A stretch of 64,000 nt of DNA, taken from Sporosarcina ureae (GTDB lineage Bacteria; Bacillota; Bacilli; Bacillales_A; Planococcaceae). The position numbers and the translations under genes are program-made. Location of the stretch: contig NZ_CP015348.1 of assembly GCF_002109325.1 (NCBI RefSeq), positions 2,047,501 to 2,111,500 of the forward strand. The letters run 5' to 3'. Shown piece after piece: positions 48,458-59,251 of this stretch (the stretch's first letter is position 1; every line of letters starts with the position of its first letter). A model generated the notes under the pieces. That model made no database searches, was not told the origin of the DNA, and saw nothing but the letters and a program-made list of their open reading frames with translations.

Positions 48458-49984
48458 TTAATTTCGAACTAGATAATCAAACGCACTCAAAGCAGAAGTG
48501 GCGCCTGATCCCATTGCAATAATGATTTGTTTGTGCGCGCTATCCGAGCAGTCTCCTGCAGCAAATACGCCAGGCACGTTTGTTGCGCCGCGCTTATCGA
48601 CAACAATTTCGCCGAACTTATTACGTTCAACTGAGTCACCTAGCCAGTCGGTGTTCGGTACGAGACCAATTTGAATGAAGACGCCAGCTAATTCGATATG
48701 ATGTTCTTCATTTGTGGCACGGTCAATGTACGTAATTCCATTTACACTATCGGTACCTGTAATTTCTTTCGTTTGAACATTTTTCAGTACAGTGACGTTC
48801 GAAAGGCTATGAAGACGATCTTGTAAAACAGAATCGGCTTTCAACTCGGAAGCAAACTCAAGAACTGTAACATGCTTTACAATACCAGCAAGGTCAATTG
48901 CTGCTTCAATGCCAGAGTTTCCACCGCCAACGACCGCAATATCTTTGCCTTCAAACAATGGACCATCACAATGTGGGCAGTATGCGACCCCTTTATTTCT
49001 AAATTCGGCTTCGCCAGGTACACCAATGTCGCGCCAACGGGCACCTGTTGAAAGGATAACGGATTTACTCTTTAGAACAGCACCGTTTTCCAGTTCGATT
49101 TCAATTAGGTCTTTCTTTTCCAAACGTTTCGCACGCTGTAAATTCATCACGTCTACGTTGTACTCTTTCACGTGTTCTTCAAGACTTGCGGCAAGTTTTG
49201 GACCTTCAGTGCGAGTAACACTAATAAAGTTTTCAATCGTAGCCGTGTCCAAAATTTGACCACCAAAACGATCTGCTACAATACCTGTACGAATCCCTTT
49301 ACGCGCCGCATAAATAGCAGCACTTGCACCTGCTGGACCTCCTCCGACGACGAGCATATCAAACGGCTCTTTATTTTCAAGTTCCGAAGCGTCTGGAGCA
49401 CTCCCCATTTTGCCAAGGATTTCTTCCAGTGATATACGACCGCCTGAGAATTCTTCCCCGTTTAAAAATACCGTTGGAACAGCCATGATTTTTTTGCTTT
49501 CAACTTCTTCTTTGAATGCCGCACCATCAACCATTGTATGAGTTATGTTAGGGTTTAGGACACTCATAATGTTGAGAGCTTGGACAACTTCAGGACAGTT
49601 TTGACAGCTCAAACTTATATACGATTCAAAATGGTATTTACCTTCAACTGCTTTGATTTGATCCATCAGCTTTTGATCAACTTTTGGAGCACGTCCACTT
49701 ACTTGTAATAAAGCAAGTACTAATGAAGTAAATTCATGTCCAAGTGGGACACCTGCAAAAGTGATGCCAGTATCTTCTCCGATACGATTTATACTAAAAC
49801 TAGGCGTTCTTTCCAACTCAGTTCTCTCTACTTTAATGTGGGGTGACATCATTTCTAATTCATTCATTAAACCGTTCATGTCATTAGAAACTTGATCAGA
49901 CCCCGTGCTAACTTTCAGAAGCACGTCATTTTCCATCATTTCGAGGTATTGAGCTAATTGTGCTTTTATATCTGGTTCTAACAA
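48458..49984 (-). CDS. ahpF: alkyl hydroperoxide reductase subunit F
   Basis: The 508-residue flavoprotein passes electrons from NADH through FAD and two disulfides to AhpC. Visible parts are the N-terminal thioredoxin-fold pair with [10 protein letters not shown] (CxxC, about 126-129), FAD motif [19 protein letters not shown], redox pair [14 protein letters not shown] motif [17 protein letters not shown], and [12 protein letters not shown] at the C-terminus. Length is standard. It is 64 bases behind ahpC in the same PerR-controlled operon. Confidence 0.96.
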   Translation of the reverse strand: MLEPDIKAQLAQYLEMMENDVLLKVSTGSDQVSNDMNGLMNELEMMSPHIKVERTELERTPSFSINRIGEDTGITFAGVPLGHEFTSLVLALLQVSGRAPKVDQKLMDQIKAVEGKYHFESYISLSCQNCPEVVQALNIMSVLNPNITHTMVDGAAFKEEVESKKIMAVPTVFLNGEEFSGGRISLEEILGKMGSAPDASELENKEPFDMLVVGGGPAGASAAIYAARKGIRTGIVADRFGGQILDTATIENFISVTRTEGPKLAASLEEHVKEYNVDVMNLQRAKRLEKKDLIEIELENGAVLKSKSVILSTGARWRDIGVPGEAEFRNKGVAYCPHCDGPLFEGKDIAVVGGGNSGIEAAIDLAGIVKHVTVLEFASELKADSVLQDRLHSLSNVTVLKNVQTKEITGTDSVNGITYIDRATNEEHHIELAGVFIQIGLVPNTDWLGDSVERNKFGEIVVDKRGATNVPGVFAAGDCSDSAHKQIIIAMGSGATSALSAFDYLVRN

Positions 49985-50048
49985 GATTAATCAAACTCCT
50001 CAATATTTTTATCTTTTAAAAAAAGCGGGGATGCCCCCGCTGTTTAAA

Positions 50049-50618
50049 TTAAATTTTTCCTACAAGGTCTAGGCTTGGTTTAAGTGTTTTGCTGCCTTCT
50101 TCCCATTTTGCTGGGCAAACTTCGCCTGGATTGTTACGAACATATTGAGCTGCTTTTATTTTACCTACAAGAGTGCTTGCGTCACGACCGATGCCGTCAG
50201 CATTGATTTCTGCTGCTTGTACAACACCATCTGGGTCAATAATGAATGTACCGCGTTGAGCAAGACCAGCTTCTTCATCTAACACATCAAAGTTACGTGA
50301 GATCTTTTGTGATGGGTCACCAATCATAATATATCTAATGCTGCTGATTGCTTCTGAGTGATCATGCCATGCTTTATGTGTAAAGTGTGTATCTGTTGAA
50401 ACAGAGTACACTTCTACGCCAAGTTCTTTTAGTGTTGCATATTGATTTTGAAGGTCTTCTAGTTCAGTTGGACAAACGAAAGTAAAGTCAGCTGGGTAGA
50501 AGCAAACAACGCTCCATTGACCTTTCAAGTTTTCATCCGTAACGTCGATAAACTCTCCGCTACCTGCATTGTAAGCTGAAGCTTTAAATGATTCTACTGT
50601 TTTACCAATTTGTGACAT
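50049..50618 (-). CDS. ahpC: alkyl hydroperoxide reductase subunit C (peroxiredoxin)
   Basis: The 2-Cys peroxiredoxin of about 189 residues has the peroxidatic Cys in [14 protein letters not shown] (about 47) and the resolving Cys in [13 protein letters not shown] near the C-terminus. It reduces hydrogen peroxide and organic peroxides with AhpF. ATG 50618 follows AGGAGGAATTT. A PerR-type box lies about 100 bases upstream. Confidence 0.96.
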   Translation of the reverse strand: MSQIGKTVESFKASAYNAGSGEFIDVTDENLKGQWSVVCFYPADFTFVCPTELEDLQNQYATLKELGVEVYSVSTDTHFTHKAWHDHSEAISSIRYIMIGDPSQKISRNFDVLDEEAGLAQRGTFIIDPDGVVQAAEINADGIGRDASTLVGKIKAAQYVRNNPGEVCPAKWEEGSKTLKPSLDLVGKI

Positions 50619-50714
50619 AAACAAATTCCTCCTAAATGATATTTATAGCTAGTTTTGGCCATATTACTAAAATCTAAACCGCATTCACTATAAAAGTTAA
50701 TCGCCATCAACTAA

Positions 50715-50768
50715 CTATAATAATTCTAATTACATAATCATTATCGTATAAGTGTAATTGATTGTCAA
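50715..50768 (-). promoter_or_regulatory. ahpC promoter with PerR box
   Basis: On the minus strand, -35 TTGACA (50763-50768), a 17-bp spacer and -10 GATAAT (50740-50745) form a strong promoter. CTATAATAATTCTAA at 50715-50729 matches the PerR consensus TTATAATNATTATAA at 12 of 14 defined positions, just downstream of the expected start, where repressor binding blocks transcription. No gene is seen in 50769-51130. Confidence 0.75.
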
Positions 50769-51144
50769 CACTTACACTTTGAAGAGTGGATATGATTGAT
50801 ATGTATTGTGTATGTTGAAAGGTTTTACTATTATGATCTATCTATATTGTTATTAAAAAGGGAAGTTTGTATCCTTGGATGTAGCTACTATATTATCAAT
50901 TAAAAAATCCGTTTCTCGATTGGCTCTTGTTTTACAAGTTTATTGAAAATATTCAGTACTAACCTGATTGATTATAGTTAATTGGATCGGATCTTATGGA
51001 GGGGAATTGTTTAGAAGGTAGTAGAGGAGCTAACAAAAGAGCGTACTAAAAAAGCGATTAGATCAAATGCTTTTCTAAACGTTGTAACCTTTTCATATTT
51101 CATACGACTACTAAATAGAACATATATAAAGGAGCGTGTCTTTC

Positions 51145-52035
51145 ATGAAATTGAATAAAATTATCCCGTTTGCGCTGTCTGCATTACTTGTAGGAAGTGT
51201 AGCGGTGCCTGGAATGACTTTTGCAAAAGAGAATGTGAAGACAGAAATGACATCGGATTTAAAAGCTTTTATTAAAGTGGAAGGAACAATTGAAGATGTT
51301 GAGAAAAATGATGGCTTGACTCTTTATACACTTGATGGAAAAGAAGAACAATTCGTATTGGCTGTGAATGAAGAGACGCTCATTTACGATAATGCCGGAA
51401 AAAAGACCAAACTGAAAATAGGAGATAGCGTATCTGCGTATACAGATTCGAATAAACCAATGATCCTGATTTTTCCTCCGCAGTATACACCTGATGTAGT
51501 CATTGTGGAAAAGGATGAAGAAAGCACGGCGGTAGTTGGAATATTTGACGATGAATTGGTCGATCCATACTTGAAATTGCAGCTAAATGTAGATGATAGT
51601 TCAGATATTTCAAGTGCTTCAGGTGATCCAGTGAAGGTGGATGATTTAAAGGGGAACGACTTGCTAGTATTTTATCAAGTGACAACAAGAAGTATTCCTG
51701 CGCAGACTTCACCAGAAAAAGTTGTTTTGCTTGATGAGATAGAAGCAGTAGACGAGGATGCTACAGTTGAGCAGATTATCGAAAATGATCAGTACATGGT
51801 CGATGGTGTGAAGATGGTTCCTCTACGTCTGCTTGCCGAAAAACTTGGATATGTAGTAGACTCTACGGGTGTTGGTGCCATAGTATCAAAGGGGGCACCA
51901 TCTTACACGATTACCCGTGGTCAGAAGGAATACGGCTATAATAAATCATTGATGAAGTTTGAAGTAGCGCCAGAGCTTCTTGAACCGAATAAAACGTATG
52001 TCCCAGTGGCGCTTATAGAAGAAATGATGAAGTGA
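51145..52035 (+). CDS. secreted protein with copper amine oxidase N-terminal-like domain
   Basis: The product of about 296 residues has a signal peptide (IIPFALSALLVGSVAVPGMTFA, cleavage near residue 26), a beta-rich middle part, and a C-terminal copper-amine-oxidase N-terminal (stalk) repeat: DGVKMVPLRLLAEKLGYVV and later PNKTYVPVALIEE. Such domains bind the cell wall or act as sporulation or envelope proteins; they are not oxidases. ATG 51145 is ten bases after GGAG. It is a single gene with its own terminator. Confidence 0.72.
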   Translation: MKLNKIIPFALSALLVGSVAVPGMTFAKENVKTEMTSDLKAFIKVEGTIEDVEKNDGLTLYTLDGKEEQFVLAVNEETLIYDNAGKKTKLKIGDSVSAYTDSNKPMILIFPPQYTPDVVIVEKDEESTAVVGIFDDELVDPYLKLQLNVDDSSDISSASGDPVKVDDLKGNDLLVFYQVTTRSIPAQTSPEKVVLLDEIEAVDEDATVEQIIENDQYMVDGVKMVPLRLLAEKLGYVVDSTGVGAIVSKGAPSYTITRGQKEYGYNKSLMKFEVAPELLEPNKTYVPVALIEEMMK

Positions 52036-52043
52036 ATAAATAG

Positions 52044-52077
52044 AAAAAAGGCAGATGCCCACGGGCTTCTGCCTTTT
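52044..52077 (+). terminator. terminator after the secreted protein gene
   Basis: AAAAAGGCAGA pairs with TCTGCCTTTTT, with an inner GCCC/GGGC stem. Confidence 0.9.
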
Positions 52078-52259
52078 TCGCTATTTACATGGAGTTACTA
52101 AATTTCTAAACAAAGATATTTGGCTTTCCTAGTTTTCATCATGTCGCCTATACGTCCTAGCTATTTGACGCAGCATTAGAACGAAGGTTTTTGACAGAAA
52201 ATATAAACAATTTACTTAAATCTATTGACAAAGATCTCAGGGATATGTAATATAACGTT

Positions 52260-52535
52260 CAATAGTATATCGCAGACTAAGAGTGGAACTAGTAGAAATG
52301 TTTTGTGTCTTTGTAGAGAGCTGATGGTTGGTGGAAATCAGTAGGCGCACATTTTGAACTCATCCATGAGTCACTCCCTGAAAGTTTTACAGTAAGGGAT
52401 GTCGGTTTCCTCCGTTAATAGGATAGACAGTGATGGCTGTCGATAAGTGGATTTGTCTCATAGGCAGATCAATTAGAGTGGTACCGCGAGTATAACCTCG
52501 TCTCTATATTTCGATATAGAGGCGGGGTTTTTTGT
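52260..52535 (+). ncRNA. leucine T-box riboswitch of leuA
   Basis: The leader contains the T-box signature AGAGTGGTACCGCG (52475-52488) and a competing terminator hairpin AACCTCGTCTCTATA...TATAGAGGCGGGGTT, then T6 (52494-52533). In stem I the sequence GAACTC places CTC, a leucine codon, at the specifier position (52359-52361). Uncharged leucine tRNA should stabilise the antiterminator and turn leuA on. Confidence 0.9.
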
Positions 52536-52567
52536 TGTTATTTTTTATAAAAAAGGAGTGCATAGAG

Positions 52568-54154
52568 ATGAGTAGAAAAATTTGGGTATTTGATACGACA
52601 TTACGCGATGGAGAACAGGTGCCAGGGGCTAAATTGAATCTATATGAAAAAGTGGAGATTGCGCAACAACTCAAAAAGCTTGGTGTCGATATTATCGAAG
52701 CGGGATTTCCTGCTTCGTCTCAAGGAGATTTCGATGCGGTGAAAGCTGTCGCTGAGAGGGTAGGTAATACAAACGATATCATGATCACTGCACTGGCACG
52801 CGCAGTCCAAGCAGACATCGATTCAGTATATAACGCAGTAAAGTACGCAGAAAATCCGATGATTCATATGGTGCTGGGAACTTCAGATATTCATGTGGAG
52901 AAAAAGTTCAATAAATCAAAAGATCAGATCCTTCAAATAGGTGTCGATGCAGTAAAGTATGCAAAGACATTAATGCCTCAAGTACAGTATTCAACAGAAG
53001 ATGCTTCACGCTCAGAATTTGAGTACTTGTGGCATACAATTGAATCTGTCATGAAAGCTGGCGCCACGATGATCAACGTACCTGATACAGTTGGCTTTGC
53101 GGAGCCGGAAGAATTTGGGGCGTTAATTTACAAATTAAATGATCGCATGAAAAACCTGAATCCAGATGTACTATTAAGCGTCCACTGTCACAATGACTTG
53201 GGGATGGCGACTGCCAATACTTTAGCGGCGGTGAAGAACGGCGCAGATAAAGTAGAGTGTACAATTAACGGAATTGGGGAACGAGCAGGAAATGCGGCAC
53301 TTGAAGAAGTAGTAATGGCATTGAAAACAAGAAGCTCCATTTATAATGTCAATACACAAATCAACACGAAAGAGATTATGAATACATCACGTCTAGTATC
53401 TAGCTTCATGGGATTGGATGTGCAAGTGAATAAGGCGATTACAGGAGACAATGCTTTTGCCCATTCGTCCGGAATACACCAGGACGGATTATTGAAATCC
53501 CGTGATGCGTATGAAATTGTTCATCCAGAAGATGTAGGACTGGATGATATGGAACTGATTTTAACAGCGCGGTCAGGACGCCATGCGGTGAAAAATGCAC
53601 TTGAAAAGCTTGGATTTACTCATATGAAACCTGAAGAATTTGAAGGGGTTTTTGAAGGGTTCTTACTGTTGGCAGATATGAAAAAGGAAGTATATGATCA
53701 TGATTTGTATATCATTGTAGAAAATTATTACGAAAAACATGATCAAGACAATGTAACAAATTACAGCGATCATTTCTTTGAATTTGAAGATCTGCAAGTT
53801 GTCAGTAACTCAAGTTTCCCATCAGCGAGCGTTAAGATTCGCAAAGGTGAAGAAGTCTTTAAATCGAGTGCTGTTGGAACAGGTCCGATTGATGCGCTAT
53901 ATTCCGCCATTGCAGAAATTACGAATATTCAAGTGAAATTGATTGGATACGATATTAGCAGTGTATCACGGGGCAAAGATGCGCTAGGAAAAGTGAAAAT
54001 TACCATTTCGCATGAAGGAGAAAACTATATCGCAAAAGCAGCAGACACGGATATTTTGAAAGCGAGTGCACTAGCTTATATAAACGCGATTAATAGTGTC
54101 ATTGTAGCTGGAATAAAAGAAACGACTATGAAAACGCATATTGTAAGTATTTAA
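52568..54154 (+). CDS. leuA: 2-isopropylmalate synthase
   Basis: The 528-residue enzyme condenses acetyl-CoA with 2-ketoisovalerate, the first step of leucine synthesis. Present are the HMGL-like TIM barrel with [14 protein letters not shown] (about 6-19), metal-binding [12 protein letters not shown] (about 201), SGIHQDG, and a C-terminal LeuA regulatory domain (about 395-525). Length is standard. ATG 52568 follows AAAAGGAGTG. No other leu or ilv genes adjoin, so it stands alone under its T-box. Confidence 0.93.
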   Translation: MSRKIWVFDTTLRDGEQVPGAKLNLYEKVEIAQQLKKLGVDIIEAGFPASSQGDFDAVKAVAERVGNTNDIMITALARAVQADIDSVYNAVKYAENPMIHMVLGTSDIHVEKKFNKSKDQILQIGVDAVKYAKTLMPQVQYSTEDASRSEFEYLWHTIESVMKAGATMINVPDTVGFAEPEEFGALIYKLNDRMKNLNPDVLLSVHCHNDLGMATANTLAAVKNGADKVECTINGIGERAGNAALEEVVMALKTRSSIYNVNTQINTKEIMNTSRLVSSFMGLDVQVNKAITGDNAFAHSSGIHQDGLLKSRDAYEIVHPEDVGLDDMELILTARSGRHAVKNALEKLGFTHMKPEEFEGVFEGFLLLADMKKEVYDHDLYIIVENYYEKHDQDNVTNYSDHFFEFEDLQVVSNSSFPSASVKIRKGEEVFKSSAVGTGPIDALYSAIAEITNIQVKLIGYDISSVSRGKDALGKVKITISHEGENYIAKAADTDILKASALAYINAINSVIVAGIKETTMKTHIVSI

Positions 54155-54162
54155 TTCAATAT

Positions 54163-54197
54163 GAAAAGGCAACTATCCGCGGATAGTTGCCTTTTCT
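54163..54197. terminator. bidirectional terminator between leuA and tsuB
   Basis: AAAAGGCAACTATCC pairs with GGATAGTTGCCTTTT around GCG and can serve both convergent genes. Confidence 0.88.
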
Positions 54198-54442
54198 CAT
54201 GCGTAAATATGAAACAAGTATTCCTGTCCATTCTTTACAGGATCCTGCGCAAATTTATAACCGTGAGCGATCGCTTCTTCCGGTACGTTGCGGAAAGAGC
54301 CAGGGCAATCAGTGATGACTTGTAGTAACTCGCCGTTATTCATACCGTCAAGTGTTTCTAAAGTGTAAATTACAGGATAGGGACACGACTCGCCACGCAA
54401 GTCGAGTGTAAAGTCCGCTTCTAATTCAGTTTGCATGTACAT
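54197..54442 (-). CDS. tsuB: TusA-family sulfur carrier, YeeD/TsuB-like
   Basis: The 81-residue protein has the TusA/SirA fold with the CPxP motif in LDLRGESCPYPVIYTLETL (Cys about 20). TusA-type proteins carry sulfur as a persulfide on this cysteine. It overlaps the YeeE-type transporter gene, and paired YeeE-YeeD (TsuA-TsuB) proteins take up thiosulfate. Confidence 0.85.
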   Translation of the reverse strand: MYMQTELEADFTLDLRGESCPYPVIYTLETLDGMNNGELLQVITDCPGSFRNVPEEAIAHGYKFAQDPVKNGQEYLFHIYA

Positions 54443-55634
54443 TCATTCCTCTCTTTATTGTTAACTTACGATGGTAGCGTTTTTCTCCATACACCGTTAA
54501 TGCATAGAGTCCACCAAGCATGAGCAGCGTAACAGAAATTGCGCCAATTGGGCCTAATGTATCGAGTAAATTGATTTTTGCACCGCTCTTGACCAATACA
54601 TTATAGACACCAAGGTGATCCCAAGCATAGGCAAGGAATGTTGCCCCGATAATATTGCCCGCAAATACTGGCAAGAACAGTAACTGTCCTTCCATCAAGC
54701 GATACATCATACCGGTTTCACAGCCTGACGCCATGACAATGCCAAGTCCGAATAATATGCCACCGACAAATGTGCTAAGTGCTGCAATTTGTGTAATTGG
54801 CGTTAAGTCATAGATGGAAATGACAATGATCGTCAAAATGGAACTGACGGCCATACCTATAATAATTGCTTTTGCCATAATGCTACGTCCGACGAGAAAT
54901 AAATCGCGGAATGCAGAAGTGAAACAAATTTGTCCCCGTTCAATCAAAATACCAAAGGCCAGGCCGAAAAGCGCACCAAGGCCAAGCAGTTTTTGTCCGG
55001 ATGCAAAGAAGTATATAGTGAGTCCGATGTAGAGGACTGCGATTGTTCCACCGACATACGGTTGGATTACCCGCTTTTTAAGTTGTGTCGGCTTTGCGTT
55101 CCCGCGAATCAAGGAAGGCTTGCCTTTCCACCAGCGTGTTTTCGTCAGTTTGGCTCCGAAGAAAGTACCGATGCCTGTTGCCATTATGAAGATCCATGAG
55201 TGAAAAGAGAATTGAGGAACGCCTGTAAAGAATGCAGCTAGATTACAGCCGAGTGCCAAGCGTGCACCGAATCCTGCAATAATTCCACCAACTAATCCTT
55301 GTACATAACGACGTTTCTGCTGCGGCAATCGGATTTTGAAACTATTGCTAAGCAACACCATAATGAGTGCGCCCGCGAACATTCCCCAGACAATCCAGCC
55401 ATCTGGTCGGTTCCATGTCGCTCCCTGCAGATGTACCATGTCGAAATATTGCCAGCCTGAGATATCGACTCCAAATAATAATAAGAGGTCGCCTCCCAGT
55501 CTTGTAAATTCACCAGTTACTGCCCAAACGGTCGAAGTTAAGCCGAAATATACTGCACTAAGAATACCAGCTATCAATAAGACGAGATAAGGGTTCCAAT
55601 AGCGTTGGAAAATAGGTTGAATCATTTTTTTCAT
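54426..55634 (-). CDS. tsuA: YeeE/YedE-family thiosulfate transporter, TsuA-like
   Basis: The 402-residue integral membrane protein has about nine or ten helices and the three conserved cysteine motifs GCNLAAFF, GQICFTSAFRDLF and ASGCETGMM, which relay thiosulfate through the TsuA channel. Length matches the fused form of the family. It is co-transcribed with the sulfur carrier downstream (17-bp overlap). Confidence 0.88.
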   Translation of the reverse strand: MKKMIQPIFQRYWNPYLVLLIAGILSAVYFGLTSTVWAVTGEFTRLGGDLLLLFGVDISGWQYFDMVHLQGATWNRPDGWIVWGMFAGALIMVLLSNSFKIRLPQQKRRYVQGLVGGIIAGFGARLALGCNLAAFFTGVPQFSFHSWIFIMATGIGTFFGAKLTKTRWWKGKPSLIRGNAKPTQLKKRVIQPYVGGTIAVLYIGLTIYFFASGQKLLGLGALFGLAFGILIERGQICFTSAFRDLFLVGRSIMAKAIIIGMAVSSILTIIVISIYDLTPITQIAALSTFVGGILFGLGIVMASGCETGMMYRLMEGQLLFLPVFAGNIIGATFLAYAWDHLGVYNVLVKSGAKINLLDTLGPIGAISVTLLMLGGLYALTVYGEKRYHRKLTIKRGMNVHAN

Positions 55635-55767
55635 TGGATCGTTGCCCCTTATAAAAGTTCTTTTTCTAGTGTATTCCTAATTGTACAGAAATCAAGTAAT
55701 AATATACTAGTATCAAATAAAAAATACGATTACCAGCTTCTATAAAGTGAAGTGGTAATCGTATTTT

Positions 55768-56337
55768 TTATTTATCGATAACTTTCAAGACCTTGCGGAT
55801 ATCCGCGCGCTCTTCAGGTCGAGGCACATGTTTTGGGTAACCAATCATCAAGGTTCCAACAATTTTCTCATCTGATTTCACATCAATTGCGTCCTTAAAT
55901 ACAGGATCATGCGTCCAGTCGTTCGTACGCCAGATCATGCCGATACCACGTTCCCATGCTGCTAACTGGAAGTTCTGTATCATTGCAGAAACCGCAGCGT
56001 AATCTTCATCCCAACGCTTTTTACGTGAATCTTCGGGCATGATGACAACTAAATGCAATGGTATAGTGCGGAAGTAGGCCGCTTTGTTTTTTGCTTTATC
56101 TGTCACTTCTCCATCTCTCTTCTGAGAAGTTAGGAATGCTTCTATAAATTTCTCTTTGCCTTCATCCGCATATAATTGGAATCGCCAAGGTTCTGTCAGT
56201 TTATGATTGGGTGCCCATTTAGCTACATTCAGTAATTCGATGATCTCGTCTATATCGACTGGGTCAGCACTAAACTTCTTGATCGAGCGTCTACCCATGA
56301 TCGACTTTTCTACGTCATTCTTTGCTTCATAGCTCAT
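55768..56337 (-). CDS. nitroreductase-family flavoprotein (YdjA-like)
   Basis: The 189-residue FMN-dependent NAD(P)H oxidoreductase belongs to the small nitroreductase branch: GRRSIKKFSADPVDI (FMN phosphate binding, about 16-30), AKWAPNHKLTEPWRF (about 48-62) and GTLMIGYPKHVPRPEERADI near the end. The substrate cannot be told from sequence. A Fur-type box lies 40 bases upstream, suggesting iron control. Confidence 0.88.
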   Translation of the reverse strand: MSYEAKNDVEKSIMGRRSIKKFSADPVDIDEIIELLNVAKWAPNHKLTEPWRFQLYADEGKEKFIEAFLTSQKRDGEVTDKAKNKAAYFRTIPLHLVVIMPEDSRKKRWDEDYAAVSAMIQNFQLAAWERGIGMIWRTNDWTHDPVFKDAIDVKSDEKIVGTLMIGYPKHVPRPEERADIRKVLKVIDK

Positions 56338-56376
56338 AATTGAAAACTCCTTTTCAATAGATAAAATCCCGCTAAA

Positions 56377-56391
56377 TGAAAATCATTATCA
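56377..56391 (-). promoter_or_regulatory. Fur box before the nitroreductase gene
   Basis: TGAAAATCATTATCA matches the Fur consensus TGATAATNATTATCA at 13 of 14 defined positions and lies in the promoter area of the leftward gene. Confidence 0.6.
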
Positions 56392-56406
56392 TCTACTATA
56401 CTACCA

Positions 56407-56446
56407 TAAAAAACCCCGCAAGAGCAAAGTAAGCTCTTACGGGGTA
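56407..56446 (-). terminator. terminator of the AbgT gene
   Basis: ACCCCGTAAGAGC pairs with GCTCTTGCGGGGT and is followed by T6 on the minus strand. Confidence 0.88.
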
Positions 56447-56455
56447 ATGGTCATC

Positions 56456-57988
56456 TTATTTCAAGTAATAAATAGGGGAACCAGGTCCAAGATCTATTCC
56501 TAGTAACATCCATACGATCAACGTGAGACTCCAGAACAGCAAGAAGAACATGGAATAAGGGAACATAACGGAAACGAGCGTACCGATACCCATTTTCTTA
56601 TCATACTTTTGCGCAAACGCGATGATGATCGCAAAATACGTCATGAGCGGTGAAATGATATTCGTTGAAGAATCCGCCACACGATACGCCATTTGCGTCA
56701 ATTCAGGAGAATAACCAAGTTGCATCATAATCGGTACGAAGACTGGCGCCATCATGGCCCACTTCGCGGATGCACTGCCGATAAATAAGTTGATGAACGC
56801 CGCAATGACGATGAACATCAGTAATAGGGGTATTCCTTTTAAATTAATACTGTCAAGGAAGTTTGCGCCGTAGACTCCTAATACCAAGCCCATATTCGAC
56901 TCAGAGAAGAATGCAACGAACTGACTCGCTGTAAACGACAGAACAATGAACATACCCATAGCAGCCATCGTCGTAGACATCATAGCTGCGACATCTTTAT
57001 CATTGCGAATTTCTTTCGTTACTTTACCGTAGACGAGACCCGGTACGAAGAACATGAACGCGATGATCGGCACAAGCGATTTCATGAACGGCGATTTGAT
57101 GATTGGCATATCCGCTTCATCCCCACGCAATGGAGCACCTGGGAAAGCGACAAGAAGTGCAACGAGTATTCCTGCCACTACAACAGAAACACCAGCCAAA
57201 ATCAAACCTTTCTTTTCTAGACGAGTTAGTTTTTCAACTTTCTCACGGAATTCACCAGTATATTCACCAAGACGTGGCTCCACAATCTTTTCCGTAACCC
57301 ACGCACCGACGAATGTCAGAACGATAACGGAAAATGCGATGAAGTAATAGTTCATGGCAATGTTCATACCTTCTGCGTACTCGGGATTGATGATCGCTGC
57401 AGACATAATGGTTAATTCACCAAGCAATGCATCGGTACCGGAAAGAAGTAAGTTTGCACTGAACCCACCCGAAACTCCGGCAAATGCTGCGGCTAGACCT
57501 GCAAGGGGGTGTCTTCCAAGCGCCGCGAACAATACAGCACCTAGTGGCGGCAAAACAACGTATCCTGCGTCAGAAGCAACACTAGACATTACCCCTGCAA
57601 ACACTAGTCCGAGGGTGATTAAACGTTTTGGTACGGACATGACAAAGCCGCGAAGCAATGCACTGATCAAGCCCGATCCTTCTGCAACCCCGATACCAAG
57701 CATCGTAATCAATACGACACCAAGTGGAGCAAAACCGATGAAGTTATCGGTCATATTCGTAATGATATAGTGTATACCCTCACTGCTAAGGAGATTATGT
57801 ACTTCAATCATTTCGCCTTCTTTACCTGGATGCTCTGCGCTAACACCGAAGTACGAAACGATTGCGGAGATGACGATTACTAGTAAAGCCAAAAGGGCAA
57901 ACAATGTAACCGGATGCGGCAAGCGGTTGCCGGTCTTTTCGATCATATCCAAAAACTTCTGGAAAAATCCTTTTTTCTGCGTATTCAT
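56456..57988 (-). CDS. AbgT-family transporter
   Basis: The product of about 510 residues has around 12 membrane segments and the AbgT hallmarks GNRLPHPVTLFALLALLV near the start and SAKWAMMAPVFVPIMMQLGYSPELTQ... near 420. The family imports p-aminobenzoyl-glutamate in E. coli and exports sulfonamides in MtrF/YdaH. Which applies here is unclear. ATG 57988 follows AAAGGAGATC; a longer frame upstream has no ribosome site. It is monocistronic. Confidence 0.9.
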   Translation of the reverse strand: MNTQKKGFFQKFLDMIEKTGNRLPHPVTLFALLALLVIVISAIVSYFGVSAEHPGKEGEMIEVHNLLSSEGIHYIITNMTDNFIGFAPLGVVLITMLGIGVAEGSGLISALLRGFVMSVPKRLITLGLVFAGVMSSVASDAGYVVLPPLGAVLFAALGRHPLAGLAAAFAGVSGGFSANLLLSGTDALLGELTIMSAAIINPEYAEGMNIAMNYYFIAFSVIVLTFVGAWVTEKIVEPRLGEYTGEFREKVEKLTRLEKKGLILAGVSVVVAGILVALLVAFPGAPLRGDEADMPIIKSPFMKSLVPIIAFMFFVPGLVYGKVTKEIRNDKDVAAMMSTTMAAMGMFIVLSFTASQFVAFFSESNMGLVLGVYGANFLDSINLKGIPLLLMFIVIAAFINLFIGSASAKWAMMAPVFVPIMMQLGYSPELTQMAYRVADSSTNIISPLMTYFAIIIAFAQKYDKKMGIGTLVSVMFPYSMFFLLFWSLTLIVWMLLGIDLGPGSPIYYLK

Positions 57989-58166
57989 GATGATCTCCTT
58001 TCGCTTAAAGAATGCTATTCTAACTATCACGAAAAAGTATTAATTTTTCAGACAAAGTCAAGTATATAAGAGAATTGCATTTAGTTAAATGCTTTATTGA
58101 AATAATTAAATTGGAAGATTGTTGCGAGTCTTGGGAGAAGGGTGAATAATAAAAAAACGAGAAAAA

Positions 58167-58188
58167 ACCCACCTATAATTAGATGGGT
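58167..58188 (-). terminator. terminator of the yitT-like gene
   Basis: ACCCATCTA pairs with TAGGTGGGT and is followed by T6 on the minus strand, 75 bases after the gene. Confidence 0.7.
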
Positions 58189-58262
58189 AGAAAGGTATTG
58201 TGAACCCTTTTGGTTTACGTTAGAACTCGAAATATTTGAATCGTTATCGTTAGGTCTACAAC

Positions 58263-59105
58263 TTACTTTGGACGTCTCTCTTTAAAACCACGTTTGAAAA
58301 TCTCTTGTACATTATTGATTGTAACGTAAGCATCCTCGTCCACACTCTCCAAAATCCGTCGTAGCTGTACGATTTCCCCTTGGTTAATGATAATGTATAA
58401 AATTGCTTGTTTCTCAAGCGTATAACCGCCACGACCTTCAAGAATGGTGACCCCTCTACCCATCGTAGTGAGCAATTCCTTGCGAATGTCTTCCTGGTGT
58501 TTTGAAATAATCATTACAGCTTTTCGATCATCTGCACCGTCTACGATCTTATCAATTACTTTTGCCCCTACATATACCGCTACAAGTGTGAACATTGCCT
58601 TTTCTTTACCAATAACAAAAGCAGACAATAAAATGACAGTAATGTCGATAACTAGGACCGCTTTTCCTACACTCCAACCTAGCCACTGCTGAAGCATGCG
58701 GGCAACTGTAGTGCCACCTCCAGAAGTTCCACCGACACGGAAAATCAACCCAAGGCCGCCACCTACAAATAAACCAGCGAATAAAGCAGCAAGTAAAGTA
58801 TCATGGCCCAACTGTTCTCCCCAGTTCTTTGTCAGTTCAAGGAAAATAGACATGAAAATGATTGTGATGACAGTATAAATAATTGTTCGTTTGCTGAAGA
58901 ACCTATACCCAATCGCAACGAGCACCAAGTTAAGTATGAAACTGACAACGCCAGGTGACCATTCAAATAAATAGTATGTAATGATCGTAATCCCGATGAC
59001 GCCACCTTCAGATAGCATATTCGGAATCGCAAAATAGTTAATTCCAATTGCGAAGATGAATGATCCTACAATCAAAGCGGCGTAATCCAGTAGTCTTCGT
59101 TGCAT
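58263..59105 (-). CDS. YitT-family membrane protein
   Basis: The 280-residue product has five or six N-terminal helices (to about 195), including FVGGGLGLIFRVGGTSGGGT, and a C-terminal DUF2179 domain (about 200-278, GRGVTILEGRGGYTLEKQ). YitT proteins are widespread in Firmicutes with unknown transport or stress roles. Length is normal. Start ATG 59105 follows a GAAGGGTG ribosome site. Confidence 0.9.
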   Translation of the reverse strand: MQRRLLDYAALIVGSFIFAIGINYFAIPNMLSEGGVIGITIITYYLFEWSPGVVSFILNLVLVAIGYRFFSKRTIIYTVITIIFMSIFLELTKNWGEQLGHDTLLAALFAGLFVGGGLGLIFRVGGTSGGGTTVARMLQQWLGWSVGKAVLVIDITVILLSAFVIGKEKAMFTLVAVYVGAKVIDKIVDGADDRKAVMIISKHQEDIRKELLTTMGRGVTILEGRGGYTLEKQAILYIIINQGEIVQLRRILESVDEDAYVTINNVQEIFKRGFKERRPK

Positions 59106-59251
59106 TCAATCACCCTTCTTTCGAAAAAAGCGACATACTATAGTATGCCACTTTTGTACTTTTATAGATTTTCAACTGTAAAGGTACTATACCTATCGTT
59201 CAACCTATTAAAACTTGTAAATTACCAAACACGGGTTGATACTCTTAGTGG

